Shown in pieces: positions 42,040 through 52,612 of a stretch of DNA of 64,000 nucleotides. The translations under genes and the position numbers were made by a program. The number at the start of each line of letters is the position of its first letter. Position 1 is the first letter of the stretch. Source of the DNA: Reticulitermes speratus (Eukaryota > Arthropoda > Insecta > Blattodea > Rhinotermitidae). The stretch covers positions 30,520,033 through 30,584,032 of the forward strand of contig JAJKFL010000014.1 in assembly GCA_021186555.1 (NCBI GenBank), in the 5' to 3' direction. The notes beneath the pieces are model-generated. The model saw nothing but the letters and a program-made list of their open reading frames with translations, had not been told where the DNA came from and searched no databases.

Positions 42040-42890
42040 GCAATGAAGATGCTCATTCCCCATTGTGTGAGAATTGGGACTATACAAATCCAAGGTCCAT
42101 GAAGCACTTTGTGACAATCAATTGCAGCTCTAACACTATTCACAGAGTGCATGTTTCCAGACAATCCACATCAACAGGTGGAAATCTCTTTTTACACGAC
42201 ATTCTGTAGGCAGATGAAGCATATTTTCTGTGCGAGGGTGTGTTCAACTTCCACAACAATCACTTCTGGTCGAGATAATTCTCATACTATCCAGAAATGT
42301 GGGTATACAGGCCACTTCACCATCAATGTTTGGGCTCAAATTGTAGACAATGATGTGGGGCCCCCATTCTGCTACCTGACAGACTAACTCCTCAACAACA
42401 TCATGATTTTCTGGAAATTGTCCTATCTGGGCTGCTTGGAACTTTGCCTCTAGCTGTGAAGTAGAGGTTGTGGTTTCAGCATGATGGATCTCTAGCACAC
42501 TATGGGGAAGATGTCTGGCAGTGGTTGAATGCACCTTATACAGGAAGGTGGACTGAGCATGGGCAGCAGATTGCATGACCTACCCTGTATCCGGACTGAA
42601 CTCAGATTTTTTCATGTGGGAACACCTGAAAAAGTATGTTTATACACTCCTGCCCAGGATTATTAAACATCTACTGGTAAGAATTCAGGCACGTGACGAA
42701 CGATCAATGCCCACGTATTAAGGCATGTTCAAGAGAATTCCACCTGCCCTCACATGGACAGAGGCCACTTCAAACATCTACTGTAACTATGAAGGAACAT
42801 GGTTTGATCGTTAAGACACCTTGCACCATTTTATGGAAATGTGAATCTCAAACACTAAATGTCTCAGGATATACTTTATTTTAACAAGGA
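42040..42890 (+). pseudogene. Tc1/mariner-superfamily transposase remnant
   Basis: Pieces in several frames: A-D-E-A-Y-F-L-C-E-G-V-F-N near 42212, a frame with C-G-Y-T-G-H-F-T-I-N-V-W-A near 42300, F-Q-H-D-G-S-L-A-H-Y near 42475, and W-P-T-L-Y-P-D near 42580. These correspond to the three DDE blocks of the insect family that also gave 34695-35250. Frameshifts are numerous and termini were not identified. Confidence 0.7.
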
Positions 42891-42944
42891 ATAACACTCT
42901 AGGCAGCTTGTGTGCGAATTTCATTTCACACTGTATGCACGTGA

Positions 42945-43230
42945 ATAGGCCAGGATAGTGTAGTCAGTATAGTGACTCGCTACGAGCTGAAGGTCCAGGG
43001 TTCAAACCCTGGTGGGGGCGAGACTCACCATACCCATCCAGACTGGCCCTGAGGCCCACCTGTCCTCCTGTACAATGGGTACCTGATCTCTTTCCCAGGG
43101 GTAAAGCAGCTGGGTCATAGCAATAACCAACCACCCCTATCTAGCACTGAGGTTAAAGAAAGAGTAGAGCTCTACCTCTACCACCCTCTGGGCCTTCAAA
43201 ACCTGTTGCACGGTGAAATTTACCCTTTAT
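42945..43230 (+). mobile_element. tRNA-derived SINE
   Basis: The tRNA-like head has an A-box-like GATAGTGTAGTCAGTATAGT at 42954-42973 and a perfect-looking B box GGGTTCAAACCC at 43000-43011. A unique body of about 210 bp follows, rich in CCACC and CTCTACC. It is transcribed by RNA polymerase III and mobilised by a LINE; the partner is not known. Confidence 0.85.
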
Positions 43231-44139
43231 TGCACACACAGAACACATTTAAAATATATGTACCCTAAGTGTGATGTAATAACAGACTAAAATCACACAG
43301 ATAACACTGGATACTGGTTTGCTAGATGTCCTCATGCCATTCACAACAAGTACTATATGGGCAAATGTAGAAATGCGAGGAGGCCCTAAAGCTAGTAAGG
43401 CCCCTCAATGTGAGGAGAAGCTTCCAGACCTTTCAAAGTGAAATAAACCATAACAGTAGAATTAGGATTTATTGGATTTATAGGTCCAATTATAATTTCA
43501 TTACATTCCTCTATATTTTGCAATCCCCAATTCACCTATGACAGAGGAACAATTAAATTCTGAAGCCCAATTATGTTCAGTAGATATGATTTGCCAATGT
43601 CATTAATATCTCTTGATACACAGTACCTCTTAAGCAAGTTTATTATTAATTTTAGTTTGGATACAAACCTCCCTGCTTATGCAACTATAAGCAGAATTGT
43701 TAATACACTTTTTAATCATATGTAAATATTAGGAAAACTTAAATTAAACCATTATCTATAATGCATTTTAGTGAATAATACATGTATACATTTGTAGGTA
43801 CAGTCCAGGTATATATTCTCAGTTTTTCAAATAATTCTTGGTCATTTGTACCGAACTGGACGATTCCAATACTGTGAGTAGCACGTCTAGCTCCTTAAGG
43901 CGTTGCAAAAGTCTTCATTGGGCTTGTTCTTTAATTCCAGCTCCAAAGGGTTAATACACTTACATCACATGGACCTACCACTTGTTACAAACTTGCAGGT
44001 CTTAACTCTACAACTCCACTAATCTCACTCTCATCATATTAGACTAGGCACAACGCTTTCTACAATTCCTTAAATCATTTATCGATTACATGCTGAAAAA
44101 GCAGAATGAATGTTGAAAGTTACGCATTTTAAAACTGAA
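43231..44139. other. Unassigned DNA, including MRPL18 3' flank
   Basis: A piggyBac-like end (CCAAAGGGTTAA at 43936-43947) is the only recognisable item. No canonical AATAAA was seen within 100 bp of the MRPL18 stop. Confidence 0.45.
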
Positions 44140-44262
44140 TTACTCTGCAACTTCCCAAGGTTTCTCAGGGCGATTCAGATGCCATGGTCGATGGGGGTGG
44201 AACCGGGGTGGTTCTGACAATGTCACACCACCTTCTTCTAAATAAGAAATAAATTTTTCCAC
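44140..44262 (-). CDS. MRPL18: Mitochondrial ribosomal protein L18 (uL18m), last coding exon
   Basis: Acceptor CTTTTCAG|GTGG at 44262 and stop TAA at 44140-44142. Encodes 40 residues: V-E-K-F-I-S-Y-L-E-E-G-G-V-T-L-S-E-P-P-R, then a Pro/His/Trp-rich tail ending W-E-V-A-E. E-G-G-V-x-L-x-E-P-x-R is conserved at the C-terminus of animal MRPL18, a component of the large mitoribosome subunit near 5S-equivalent RNA. Phase 0 matches the previous exon. Confidence 0.88.
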   Translation of the reverse strand: MEKFISYLEEGGVTLSEPPRFHPHRPWHLNRPEKPWEVAE

Positions 44263-44869
44263 CTGAAAAGGAAAATAAAACAGATATTACACTGTGTACC
44301 AATCTTAATACCAAAACGGTTTGATGACTTGAAGCTCTCACACAATTAAAAGTGACAAAACCGTTTCAGATGATCAGCTGTACCCATTCAGAGCAAAGAG
44401 CAATGCCAAAGAGACCATGTCTTCATTTTCTGATGAACAGACAGGAGTGTCCCAAAATGTTGGACATTTTTCGAACTGGTGCAGCTGAGAACATGAGATT
44501 CTACAAGCGCCAACAAAATACAGTATTCACTGGTACAGAATATTCCTAACAGACAACAATTATTACCATACCCATCCATCTATATGTTGTAACTGGTACA
44601 TGCTCCACCTCCAAAACCAGGAAAAATAATTTTGATGAGATTTTATAATGGGAAGGTCTACATTAAAACCTGCCAGGTGGTTCATACTGGTCCAATATAA
44701 CACCTATTTACATTAAACTCAAATTACATTTCACATATTTTCTTTGAAATAGTAAAGGTCACCATACTATGAGGGGTTTTGGGGGAAAGGGGGGGATAGC
44801 TCCATACATTCTTAACATCACCACTAGATGCAGATGATTAGTCAGTTTCAAATCGTAACTGCAACTCCC

Positions 44870-45017
44870 CCAGGTATCTAATGAATAGAAAACTAGGTGG
44901 GCCAGAAAACTTATCACTTTGGAGAAGAGAAGAATCTCTTGCCCCTACTGGGAATCAAACCAGAATTCTTCCGTTGTCCAGCCAATACCCTCATCAGTAT
45001 ACCAACTCAGCTATCTT
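44870..45017 (-). mobile_element. tRNA-derived SINE head, minus strand
   Basis: Minus strand TAGCTGAGTTGG (A box, 45012-45001) and GGTTTGATTCCC (B box, near 44961-44950), separated by about 40 bp, with tRNA-like intervening sequence. The body extends left to about 44870. A different family from 42945. Confidence 0.75.
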
Positions 45018-45925
45018 AAAAATGACCACATAAAGATCTACACTTTTTATGTGAAACATTTTTCAATATGGTAAAATATTAACAAAGCACAAAGAAATGT
45101 GTCATATTTCATCACAAAACTGACTCACCCTTTTATCCATAAATTTGAAGTACATGGAAAATACTACTTTACAAAGTGCAGTTTCACACATTAAACTGCA
45201 GTTATGACAATTATAGCTGTACAACGGTGGGAAAAAGGGCAATTTCCATTCATTGGGGTGCAATTTATAATTGCTGGTTTCCTCTATATTTCTCCATGTT
45301 TGATATATATATAACTGATTATCACTTCTATTGTAACATAAGACCATATCAAGTGACATCCTTTACTTTTACTGATTAGAATAAGGCACCCAACAGCATG
45401 TTCCAGTTATAATAACAGATTATTTTTATGACAGTTTCCCTTCCTATACAGCAAATTCTCACTCTAATAAACACCAGAATAACAACATTTCAGTAAAGCA
45501 AAATTTTTTATGGGTCCCACCTTCTACTTAAATTTTTACTTTAACAAATACCACTGTGATGAATATATCAGTTTAACACAATAAAAATCCATGCTATTAA
45601 GAAAGAATATAACCAATATGATTAAATTTGTAAAAATTAGGTAGTTGAATATTACAATGCACATGCTACAAAATCCGATATATCAGTTCAAAACATGCCT
45701 CCCTTCTAACTGGTGTAGTTCAAGCTACTGGCAATGTCTGACCTCACAGTCGGACTGCCAGATCTGACTTTGATTTGGTTTTGTTCAATGATATGGTGTA
45801 ATTAAAACATGACTCTAATTACTGTACTGTATATGACAATACTGTACTACCCCATGTTCTCACACCAGTTCTTACAGAAAATATTTTCAAACAGTACACC
45901 ATTTCATCTCCATCCATTCTTGCAG

Positions 45926-46287
45926 TAGTGATGAGATTTGTTCCTTCCACACATTTTTTCAGCTTCCAACACCATACAGCTTAGTCCAGAACTGTTTACA
46001 GAACCACAATTATGTAGCATCTATGGTTAGTAGTGAACTGGGTTGAATGTGTACACACTGTAGATTTGGCGCAATATGTATAAAATCAGCAAAACATTAC
46101 AAAGAATAGTGATGAGATTTGTTCCTTCCACACATTTTTTCAGCTTCCAACACCATACAGCTTAGTCCAGAACTGTTTACAGAACCACAATTATGTAGCA
46201 TCTATGGTTAGTAGTGAACTGGGTTGAATGTGTACACACTGTAGATTTGGCGCAATATGTATAAAATCAGCAAAACATTACAAAGAA
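45926..46287. repeat. Tandem duplication of a 181-bp unit
   Basis: 45926-46106 is repeated immediately as 46107-46287 without a visible difference. It ends 38 bp before the MRPL18 splice donor at 46324/46325. Confidence 0.95.
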
Positions 46288-46324
46288 TTTTTCTGCAGGT
46301 GTATACTGAAGTATTCCAACTAAC

Positions 46325-46436
46325 CTTCCCTTCTGGATGAGGCTTTAGGTCACAGCGAACTTCTAAAATGCCAGATTCCAAGCATCGCTGAGCAAACACA
46401 CGTGCCAGGTTGATGTATGCCGATGTGTCATTAGTG
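46325..46436 (-). CDS. MRPL18: Mitochondrial ribosomal protein L18 (uL18m), middle exon
   Basis: 112 nt, acceptor CTCCAG|CACT and donor GAAG|GTTAGTT. Encodes [20 protein letters not shown], the conserved helix of uL18m, then a loop ending P-H-P-E-G-K. The first base completes the Ser codon begun in the exon at 57.6 kb, giving L-Y-S-T-N. Confidence 0.9.
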
Positions 46437-46929
46437 CTGGAGGAAACAAGGAGTACAATTACAGCCCACAAAAGACAGAAATTTTTAGTACCCAAAGGAA
46501 AATAAAACATTCAGCATTCCCACAGCCAGATGTTTAAAACAGAAAATTGTAGCTGCTATTTGACATAATAAACCTTCCACAGCTTCCCCCCCCCCCCCAA
46601 GAAAAGTTTAATATATAGGCATGATATCTGGCAACTGTGCCAGGGCATGGCCTTTCTACTGTGTGAGGCCACTGTGTGGGTTGCTTTCAATCGTGCTGTG
46701 TCAGCCATGGCAACAGTGAGACTGGAGGAACACTGTGAAGTACAGAAAGGGCAGACTACTGGTCTCCTTCCAGTACCTGCCTTACACACATAATTAATCA
46801 TGACTACATAAAACACAGAACCCATAATTCTTTTCCACCCTCAGGGTGCACCAAACACCACTATGGAATGGAATTTATGAATTTTATGTATTCTAGTATC
46901 TGCTGGTTTGTGTGTTCACATGTAGCATG

Positions 46930-47800
46930 TCAATTTTGCTAGAGGGTTAGACAGAAAGAAATGCCTCTCGTTTCTTATTTCATGTCACTTACCAAGTTAT
47001 ACATGGGAAAATTTAAAAGAACATTACAACAGCATTGCTGAAGGCATAATTATTTTTCAACACAGTCTCCACAGTTGCCAAGTATCTTCTTCCATCTTTG
47101 AACAACACATATTTGTAAGTTGCTTTCACTCCTCTGCATCCATTGGTGCATGATGTTCAGCAGCGCCTTGTCATTTGCATAACAGTGCCTTTGCAGGCTG
47201 TATTTCAAGGGTAAAACATGTGAAAATCTGATCATGTGGTCATGACAATATGGTGGGTGCAGCAACACTGTCATCCAAATTTCCTGATGACCTCAGTGGT
47301 GCGCACACTTGTGTGTTGCCTGCGTTGTTATGCAGGAACAAAACTACTGACACTTTTCTTGCGAGACAAATTGTACAAAGGCATTCAGACTTAGTGCTTC
47401 AGTATAGTGGTCAGAATTGAGTTTCCATAGGCAAGAAGTTTAAAGAATAACACCTTTCTCATCACAAAAGACAGCAGCCATGATTTTTGCTGCTGATGGT
47501 GTGCTGATAACTTCTTCTTCCTTGGGAATGTTGATGTGGTGTCATTCCACTGACTGCCACTTAAAATCAGGTTTCTAATTGAGGAGCCAGGTTTCACCCC
47601 CTGTGATAATTTGTGACAGGAAGGCCTCACATCCTGTATCATATTGGTGCAAAAGGTAAGTGGTGCTTGCTTTCCTTGCCTCTTTGTGTGCATCTGTCAG
47701 CATTCACAGCAAGAACAAACAGAATAGCCAAGCTGGGTTCACCATTTTGAACTGGAATCCAAGTGATAATTGATGGAATGATGCCATAAAACATCCGCAA
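46930..47800 (-). mobile_element. mariner-like transposon 3, decayed
   Basis: Minus-strand transposase pieces: an intermediate region (47693-47391) and a C-terminal region (47274-47050) with L-L-H-P-P-Y, then R-W-K-K-I-L-G-N-C-G-D-C-V-E-K, the usual mariner C-terminal G-D-Y-V-E-K motif. The second Asp block is lost. Ends not identified. Confidence 0.65.
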
Positions 47801-48439
47801 GGACGAATAAATTCAACAGACAGCTGTCACCAGAAAAAAACATGGACAGTATTTTGACACGAGAAAAGTGTTACTCTTCGGAACTTCTTGCGTAGTTGGA
47901 CGACAGTGAGATCTGACCACTGTACCGAAAAACTAAGAAATCTGAATTCTCACATTCATCAGAGTTTGTGGTCAACCCCCCCCCCGACACACACACACAC
48001 ACACACACGTGTTGCTCCTCCATGACAGTGCCAGAACACACACAAGTGTGCACCACTGAGATCATCACAAAATTCTGATTACATCATTGCTGCATCCAGC
48101 CTACAGTTCTCACCTCATATCATCAGATTTTCATCTGTTTGGTCTTTTGAGTCAAAGTCTGAGAGGACATAATTTCAGGGATGATGCGGACTTATAGAAT
48201 GTCATGTACCAGTGGCTGCAGTAGGGACGGTGAGAAAATTGTGAATGCATGTTGTTGTTCAAGAATGGAAGAAGACTGCTGACAAACCTGGACACTATAT
48301 TTAAAAATAACTAAGCCTTCAGCAATTTTGTGAAAATTTCATATGTCTAGCTTGTAAACAGCATAGGATAAAAAACTGGATGCACTGCTTTCTGATTGCC
48401 CTTTATAGCTGCAGTTCATAAACATGCTTACAAATTTTG

Positions 48440-49416
48440 TGTGCTACCCCTCCAAAATCAAACCTTTGGCATCCCCATCGCAGAGGGGGGTAACAGGGGC
48501 AATGGTTTACCCAGGCTAAGGTGTGAGGCATCGTGCCGAGGGCTGCATGGCACTGGGGTGGTGATAGCAGTGCCATTAACGATCCCCTCGTGCACCAGGA
48601 AGCACCCCGTTGTATTATGCCTTCCACTCGTAAGGGGCTCTGCAGGTGGTGACTTATTTCCCCATTACTTGTGGGACTCTTATGAAGAAAACACGAAATA
48701 AAAAACCTAACAAAAGCAGGGACGCTGTGGTACAGAAGGACCTGCTTAGTTGTGTACAACAGGGGTCCAGCCAGTCTGGCGAACCACCCCAAGGAACTGA
48801 TATTCCCAGCAAACCTAGGGATATTGAGCATGTGACAAAAGTCAAGAACAAACAGGCACATGTCCCAAAAATGTAAATTTATTCAAATTAATCTGCACCA
48901 TAGCAAGGCGGAGACAGCACTCCTTTGCCGAAAACTTGCTATAGGGGAGATAGCTATAGCACTTATTCAGGAACCCTAGGTTTATGGGGACTGAATAAGG
49001 GGGTTACACAACATAAGGGGGACATTGTTTTCTGCTGGACCCAGTATTGTTCCTAGATCCTGCATTTTTGTCAGGAACACAGTTCATCCCGTTCCACTGT
49101 CAGAGCTCTGTTCTAGAGATGTAACGATGATAAGGGTGACTTACATCAGAGAAGGGAGCAAGAGGGAAATTATTCTTACCTCGACATACCTCCCCTACGA
49201 TTCAGATGAACCACCCCCATCAAAGGGGCTAAGGGAAGTCGTTGACTACTGCAGAAGGAATAAACTGCAGCTCATCATTGGATGTGATGCCAGTGCACAC
49301 CAAATTTTATGGGGGAGCATGGATATCAATCCACAAGGAGAATGCTTAATAGAATATTTGCTTAGTACAATTCTCAATATTCTTAATAAAGGTAATGAGC
49401 CTACTTTTGTAATTAG
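48440..49416 (+). mobile_element. LINE family D (R1-like), 5' part
   Basis: Plus-strand R1-like element. A possible ORF1 start (M-K-K-T-R-N-K-K-P-N at 48679) is followed by endonuclease frames from about 48875. The endonuclease ends at G-N-E-P-T-F-V-I, interrupted by the Gypsy LTR at 49417. The 3' part resumes at 56925. Confidence 0.82.
48875..49416 (+). pseudogene. LINE D endonuclease, broken
   Basis: Blocks are K-A-E-T-A-L-L-C-R-K-L-A-I-G-E-I near 48905, I-A-L-I-Q-E-P (catalytic Glu) near 48955, R-V-T-Y-I-R-E, L-T-S-T-Y-L-P-Y-D-S near 49185, and I-G-C-D-A-S-A-H near 49280 (catalytic Asp, usually G-C-D-A-N-A-H). Frame changes and a stop after the E-P block break it. It is the apurinic-type endonuclease that nicks the target. 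Confidence 0.83.
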
Positions 49417-50191
49417 TGTAGTGCCTCCCCCAGAGAGTTGCTACCCTGCAGCTCAATTTTCTGAAGTAGGTTCTATCGGTAGCGTCCGATAAGGCAATCG
49501 CTGGATTCCCTATTTCTAATTTAGCTGCCACCAGCAGGTGAACAGTAGCCTGCACTTTGCTCGATACGCCCCACAGGTATTTGTCCACGTATCAAAATAA
49601 TACAGTCAATTTAAAGTTTAAATAACATAACCTGTATTATTTACAAAATAAATAAATTTACAATAAAAACCTAGTTAACAATTTCACAGTTAAATTGCCA
49701 CATAAAAGTTAAATTAACTGCTTGCCCTCTTAATCGAAATAAATAAATTTTAACGCCGCGTTGCTAAACAAATTTAGAATTTCAAATTCTGTCACCAAAG
49801 TATTAAAACACCAAAAGTGCTCCGTTCCAGTAATCGTTTCCAAAACAAATATAAAATTCAATACAGCTCACTTACCTTGTACGCACAGCCATAAACCAGT
49901 ATTTATCATCATCGCCGAAGTAACTTGCAGGAGCTTTGAGTTGTCGTTACCAAAGTTACTAAAACGTGAATGAGGACGTTTGCCTCGCGGAATCCCCTTA
50001 TATAAACAATTAAAGAATTTCCGCTTCAGCATACTTCAAAGTGCGGTGAACCGCGGCCAACGTTCACTACACTGCAGGTAATAACCTCTAGTGGTAATGT
50101 CAACAAAATTCAACCAAATATCTAACTCAAAATTTAAACCTAACATCAAAACTCGAAAAGGTAAATCTACCGCTATTATTCATTCATTACA
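49417..50191 (-). repeat. 3' LTR of the Gypsy element
   Basis: Differs from the other LTR by about eight substitutions and two small indels by eye. It contains AT-rich sequence and a TATATAA-like motif (plus strand CTTATATAAAC near 49998). Confidence 0.95.
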
Positions 50192-50210
50192 TCTCTCCCT
50201 TTCTTCAAAT
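50192..50210 (-). promoter_or_regulatory. Polypurine tract of the Gypsy element
   Basis: Minus-strand TTGAAGAAAGGGAGAGA abuts the LTR start; it would prime plus-strand DNA synthesis. Confidence 0.8.
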
Positions 50211-50721
50211 AAAGATTCGGGAGCGAATCTTTAAACAACGTATTAACCATCTTATAATGAATGAATTAATGCATGTCTAAGTAAACAACAAAACAACAAC
50301 AAAAAAAACCAAAATAGTGTACAATATTCAAGTAAAAGTGGAAAGTCGTACAAAATCGTAACCAAAATTACAACCAGGACATAAAGAGAGAAAAAACAAA
50401 CCAAAACAATCATTATATATATAACAAGCATAACATGGAAGAGTTTCTGAAAGTGATATCAAAAGTACTTCCATCTTGCCATGGACTGTACTACACACGT
50501 GCTGCAAGTCTGTATTTGTCCTTCATTAAGGCGTTGTATTACACGGCGTGCAAACTGACTATACTTGATCACAGTATGCAGTTGTATGTGAAGGAACAAC
50601 ACTGTCGTACATGTTGGTGAAGTTTGTAAACTTAAGTACTGTAAAAAAAATACCACAAAATGTATCAAAGTGACATATCCTTGCTATCAGTGACAAAAAT
50701 CGGAAAAACATTCTATCGTCT

Positions 50722-52066
50722 TCACTCAGCAGTCCGGTAAGTCGTGAATGTAGTCAAGCTACGTGGTGATTCGTCGTGAGATGAATCGCGTTGAATTGAT
50801 GTGGAACCACGGTGTCTTCGGTCAGGCAATTCGTCTTCTGTTTGAGGAGGTGCCTCTTTAGCAAAACAAAAGGTAATTACTCTGCAAAAATAGGACTGAA
50901 GAAGGAAAATTAGCAACAATGAAACAGTACAGGTGCCAAAAATTGCAAGTGAAGTGGTGTACCAACTGCTTCCTTGGTTTCGTTGTGCTAATGTATGATG
51001 AAAGTGCAACATAGTGTTAACATCAGCAGTCACGTGTGAAGTAGTAATTTTTGACATTAAATCATCAATTTGAACAGCTGCAGATGGAACTGTCTCCTGC
51101 AAAATGTTCAACTCGTGGTCCGCTATAATACCGACTTTATCCGGTGTGTAGAAAGTTAGGTTTGGAAGTGCCATCTCGTTGCCTCCTGTCAGCTCCGGAG
51201 TCACAAGAAAGGTGTCGGTCACGATGTAGCACCGCATGGCGTTGGAAACGAAACCGCCCCCCAAGAGTTCTCTGGAGTGAGAGGTCCACGTTCGGTTCTC
51301 CAAACAGCGAAAGGTGACTTGTTGTGGCTCGGGAATATTGTAGATCCAATCGTGACGTGTCCATACGGGTTCCTTGTGATGTTGAAATATCTGTCTCTGG
51401 CACAACTTATGTGAGTCCAAGGTCTGGAAAAATGAACTTGACTCACACCTTACAACTTTCGTCGTATAAATTGCTTTGTCCGCCGGACACATAGCAACAC
51501 TGCCTCCAACGCAGCGATTGATTTCGGCTTCCGTAAACAAGGCGTAGCTGTGTTGAATCTCATTAAATCCGAAATACAAATAGTTCGGCTTATATTGAAC
51601 AAAAGTGTTATTTACAACGGGCATTGGGAAAGCAATTAATTTGTACAATACAAAATTACGATTGGCAGTCTTCAGTGGCACGTTTAAAATTAACCTAATA
51701 TTATGGGTATCACCCACAATAGCTCCAAACAAAGTCTTTAAAATTACACCTCCCAAGTTAACTAAACCTCTTCTTGGGTCCAGTTTCGGTAGAAACTGCT
51801 TCAAATAACTGAGCTTTGCTTCAAGTGTTGTCAGTAAAATATCCACTTGCCTAAGTTCGTTTACAAATGTAAATTCCAAAGTTTGGTTCTGCACTAAAAA
51901 TAAATCTTCCTTCAAAGTAGCAATAATCTCTTCATATGGCTTCAAATCCAAATCTAAAACAATGCGCCAGATGTCATTTGTTAAAATTACATCTCGAGTT
52001 TTCAAAAATACTGTACTGTGGTTCAACGGATGTACAATTAATTACACCTGCTACCAGGCTCAGCAT
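50722..52066 (-). pseudogene. env-like gene of the errantivirus-like element, damaged
   Basis: Related to insect errantivirus Env/baculovirus F-type fusion proteins. A signal-peptide-like start (M-L-S-L-V-A-G at 52066) is in a different frame from the main 434-codon frame, so a frameshift near 52005 separates them. The main frame has a basic cleavage site followed by a hydrophobic, Gly-rich fusion-peptide-like segment near residues 84-103. A Cys-containing ectodomain and a transmembrane helix near residues 360-380 with a cytoplasmic tail follow. The segment after the fusion peptide looks shortened compared with related proteins. Described as found; nonfunctional. Confidence 0.82.
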
Positions 52067-52612
52067 GCAACCTGTAACACAAGGATGTAATGTACAAAAT
52101 AGTCTACTTTAATTTTATCAAGTATACAATCATTCATTTACTAAAACACATGTTAATTTGTACGTCCGAAACTAACCACATGTTTTACCGTCAGCCATAT
52201 TAAAAGTAGGAGTGGACTATTACGTCACGTAACAAATAGGAGTGATCTATCTAGGTCATAAGCTAATCATTACGGAGTACGTATCCTCTGCTCACTGCAA
52301 CTACGCACTGCATTCGTCAGCTGTCTTTGTCTTATGACGTCAGAGCGATACTTGTCATATCGCAATGAAGGTCGGTTGTACTGTCATATGTTTATAGCCA
52401 TGCTGTGTCATCTCGTATTAACGCTCGACATCAGCTCGTTTTCACCACGGACAAACAGCGAATCATTAAAAGAAGATTTGTTCTTAAACTCCAGTCTTGT
52501 GTAGTATAGTTGTGTACCGTAATCACATACGTAGTCACGCTTTATGTCTGTCCGTCCTGGATCTGAAATCTCGTACGGGATCTTGTGATCGGCGGCTCTG
52601 GCCGTATAGCCC
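52067..52612. other. Region between pol and env of the Gypsy element
   Basis: About 0.55 kb without coding similarity. It could contain the splice acceptor for the env transcript, but none is assigned. Confidence 0.5.

Larger units (their letters stand above)
44263..46324. other. MRPL18 intron
   Basis: Contains a SINE (44870-45017) and a 181-bp tandem duplication (45926-46287). The rest is unassigned. Confidence 0.7.

Noticed and set aside
42945-43020. Functional tRNA gene
   Set aside because: It has A and B boxes but no tRNA cloverleaf of normal length, and a long SINE body follows without a terminator.
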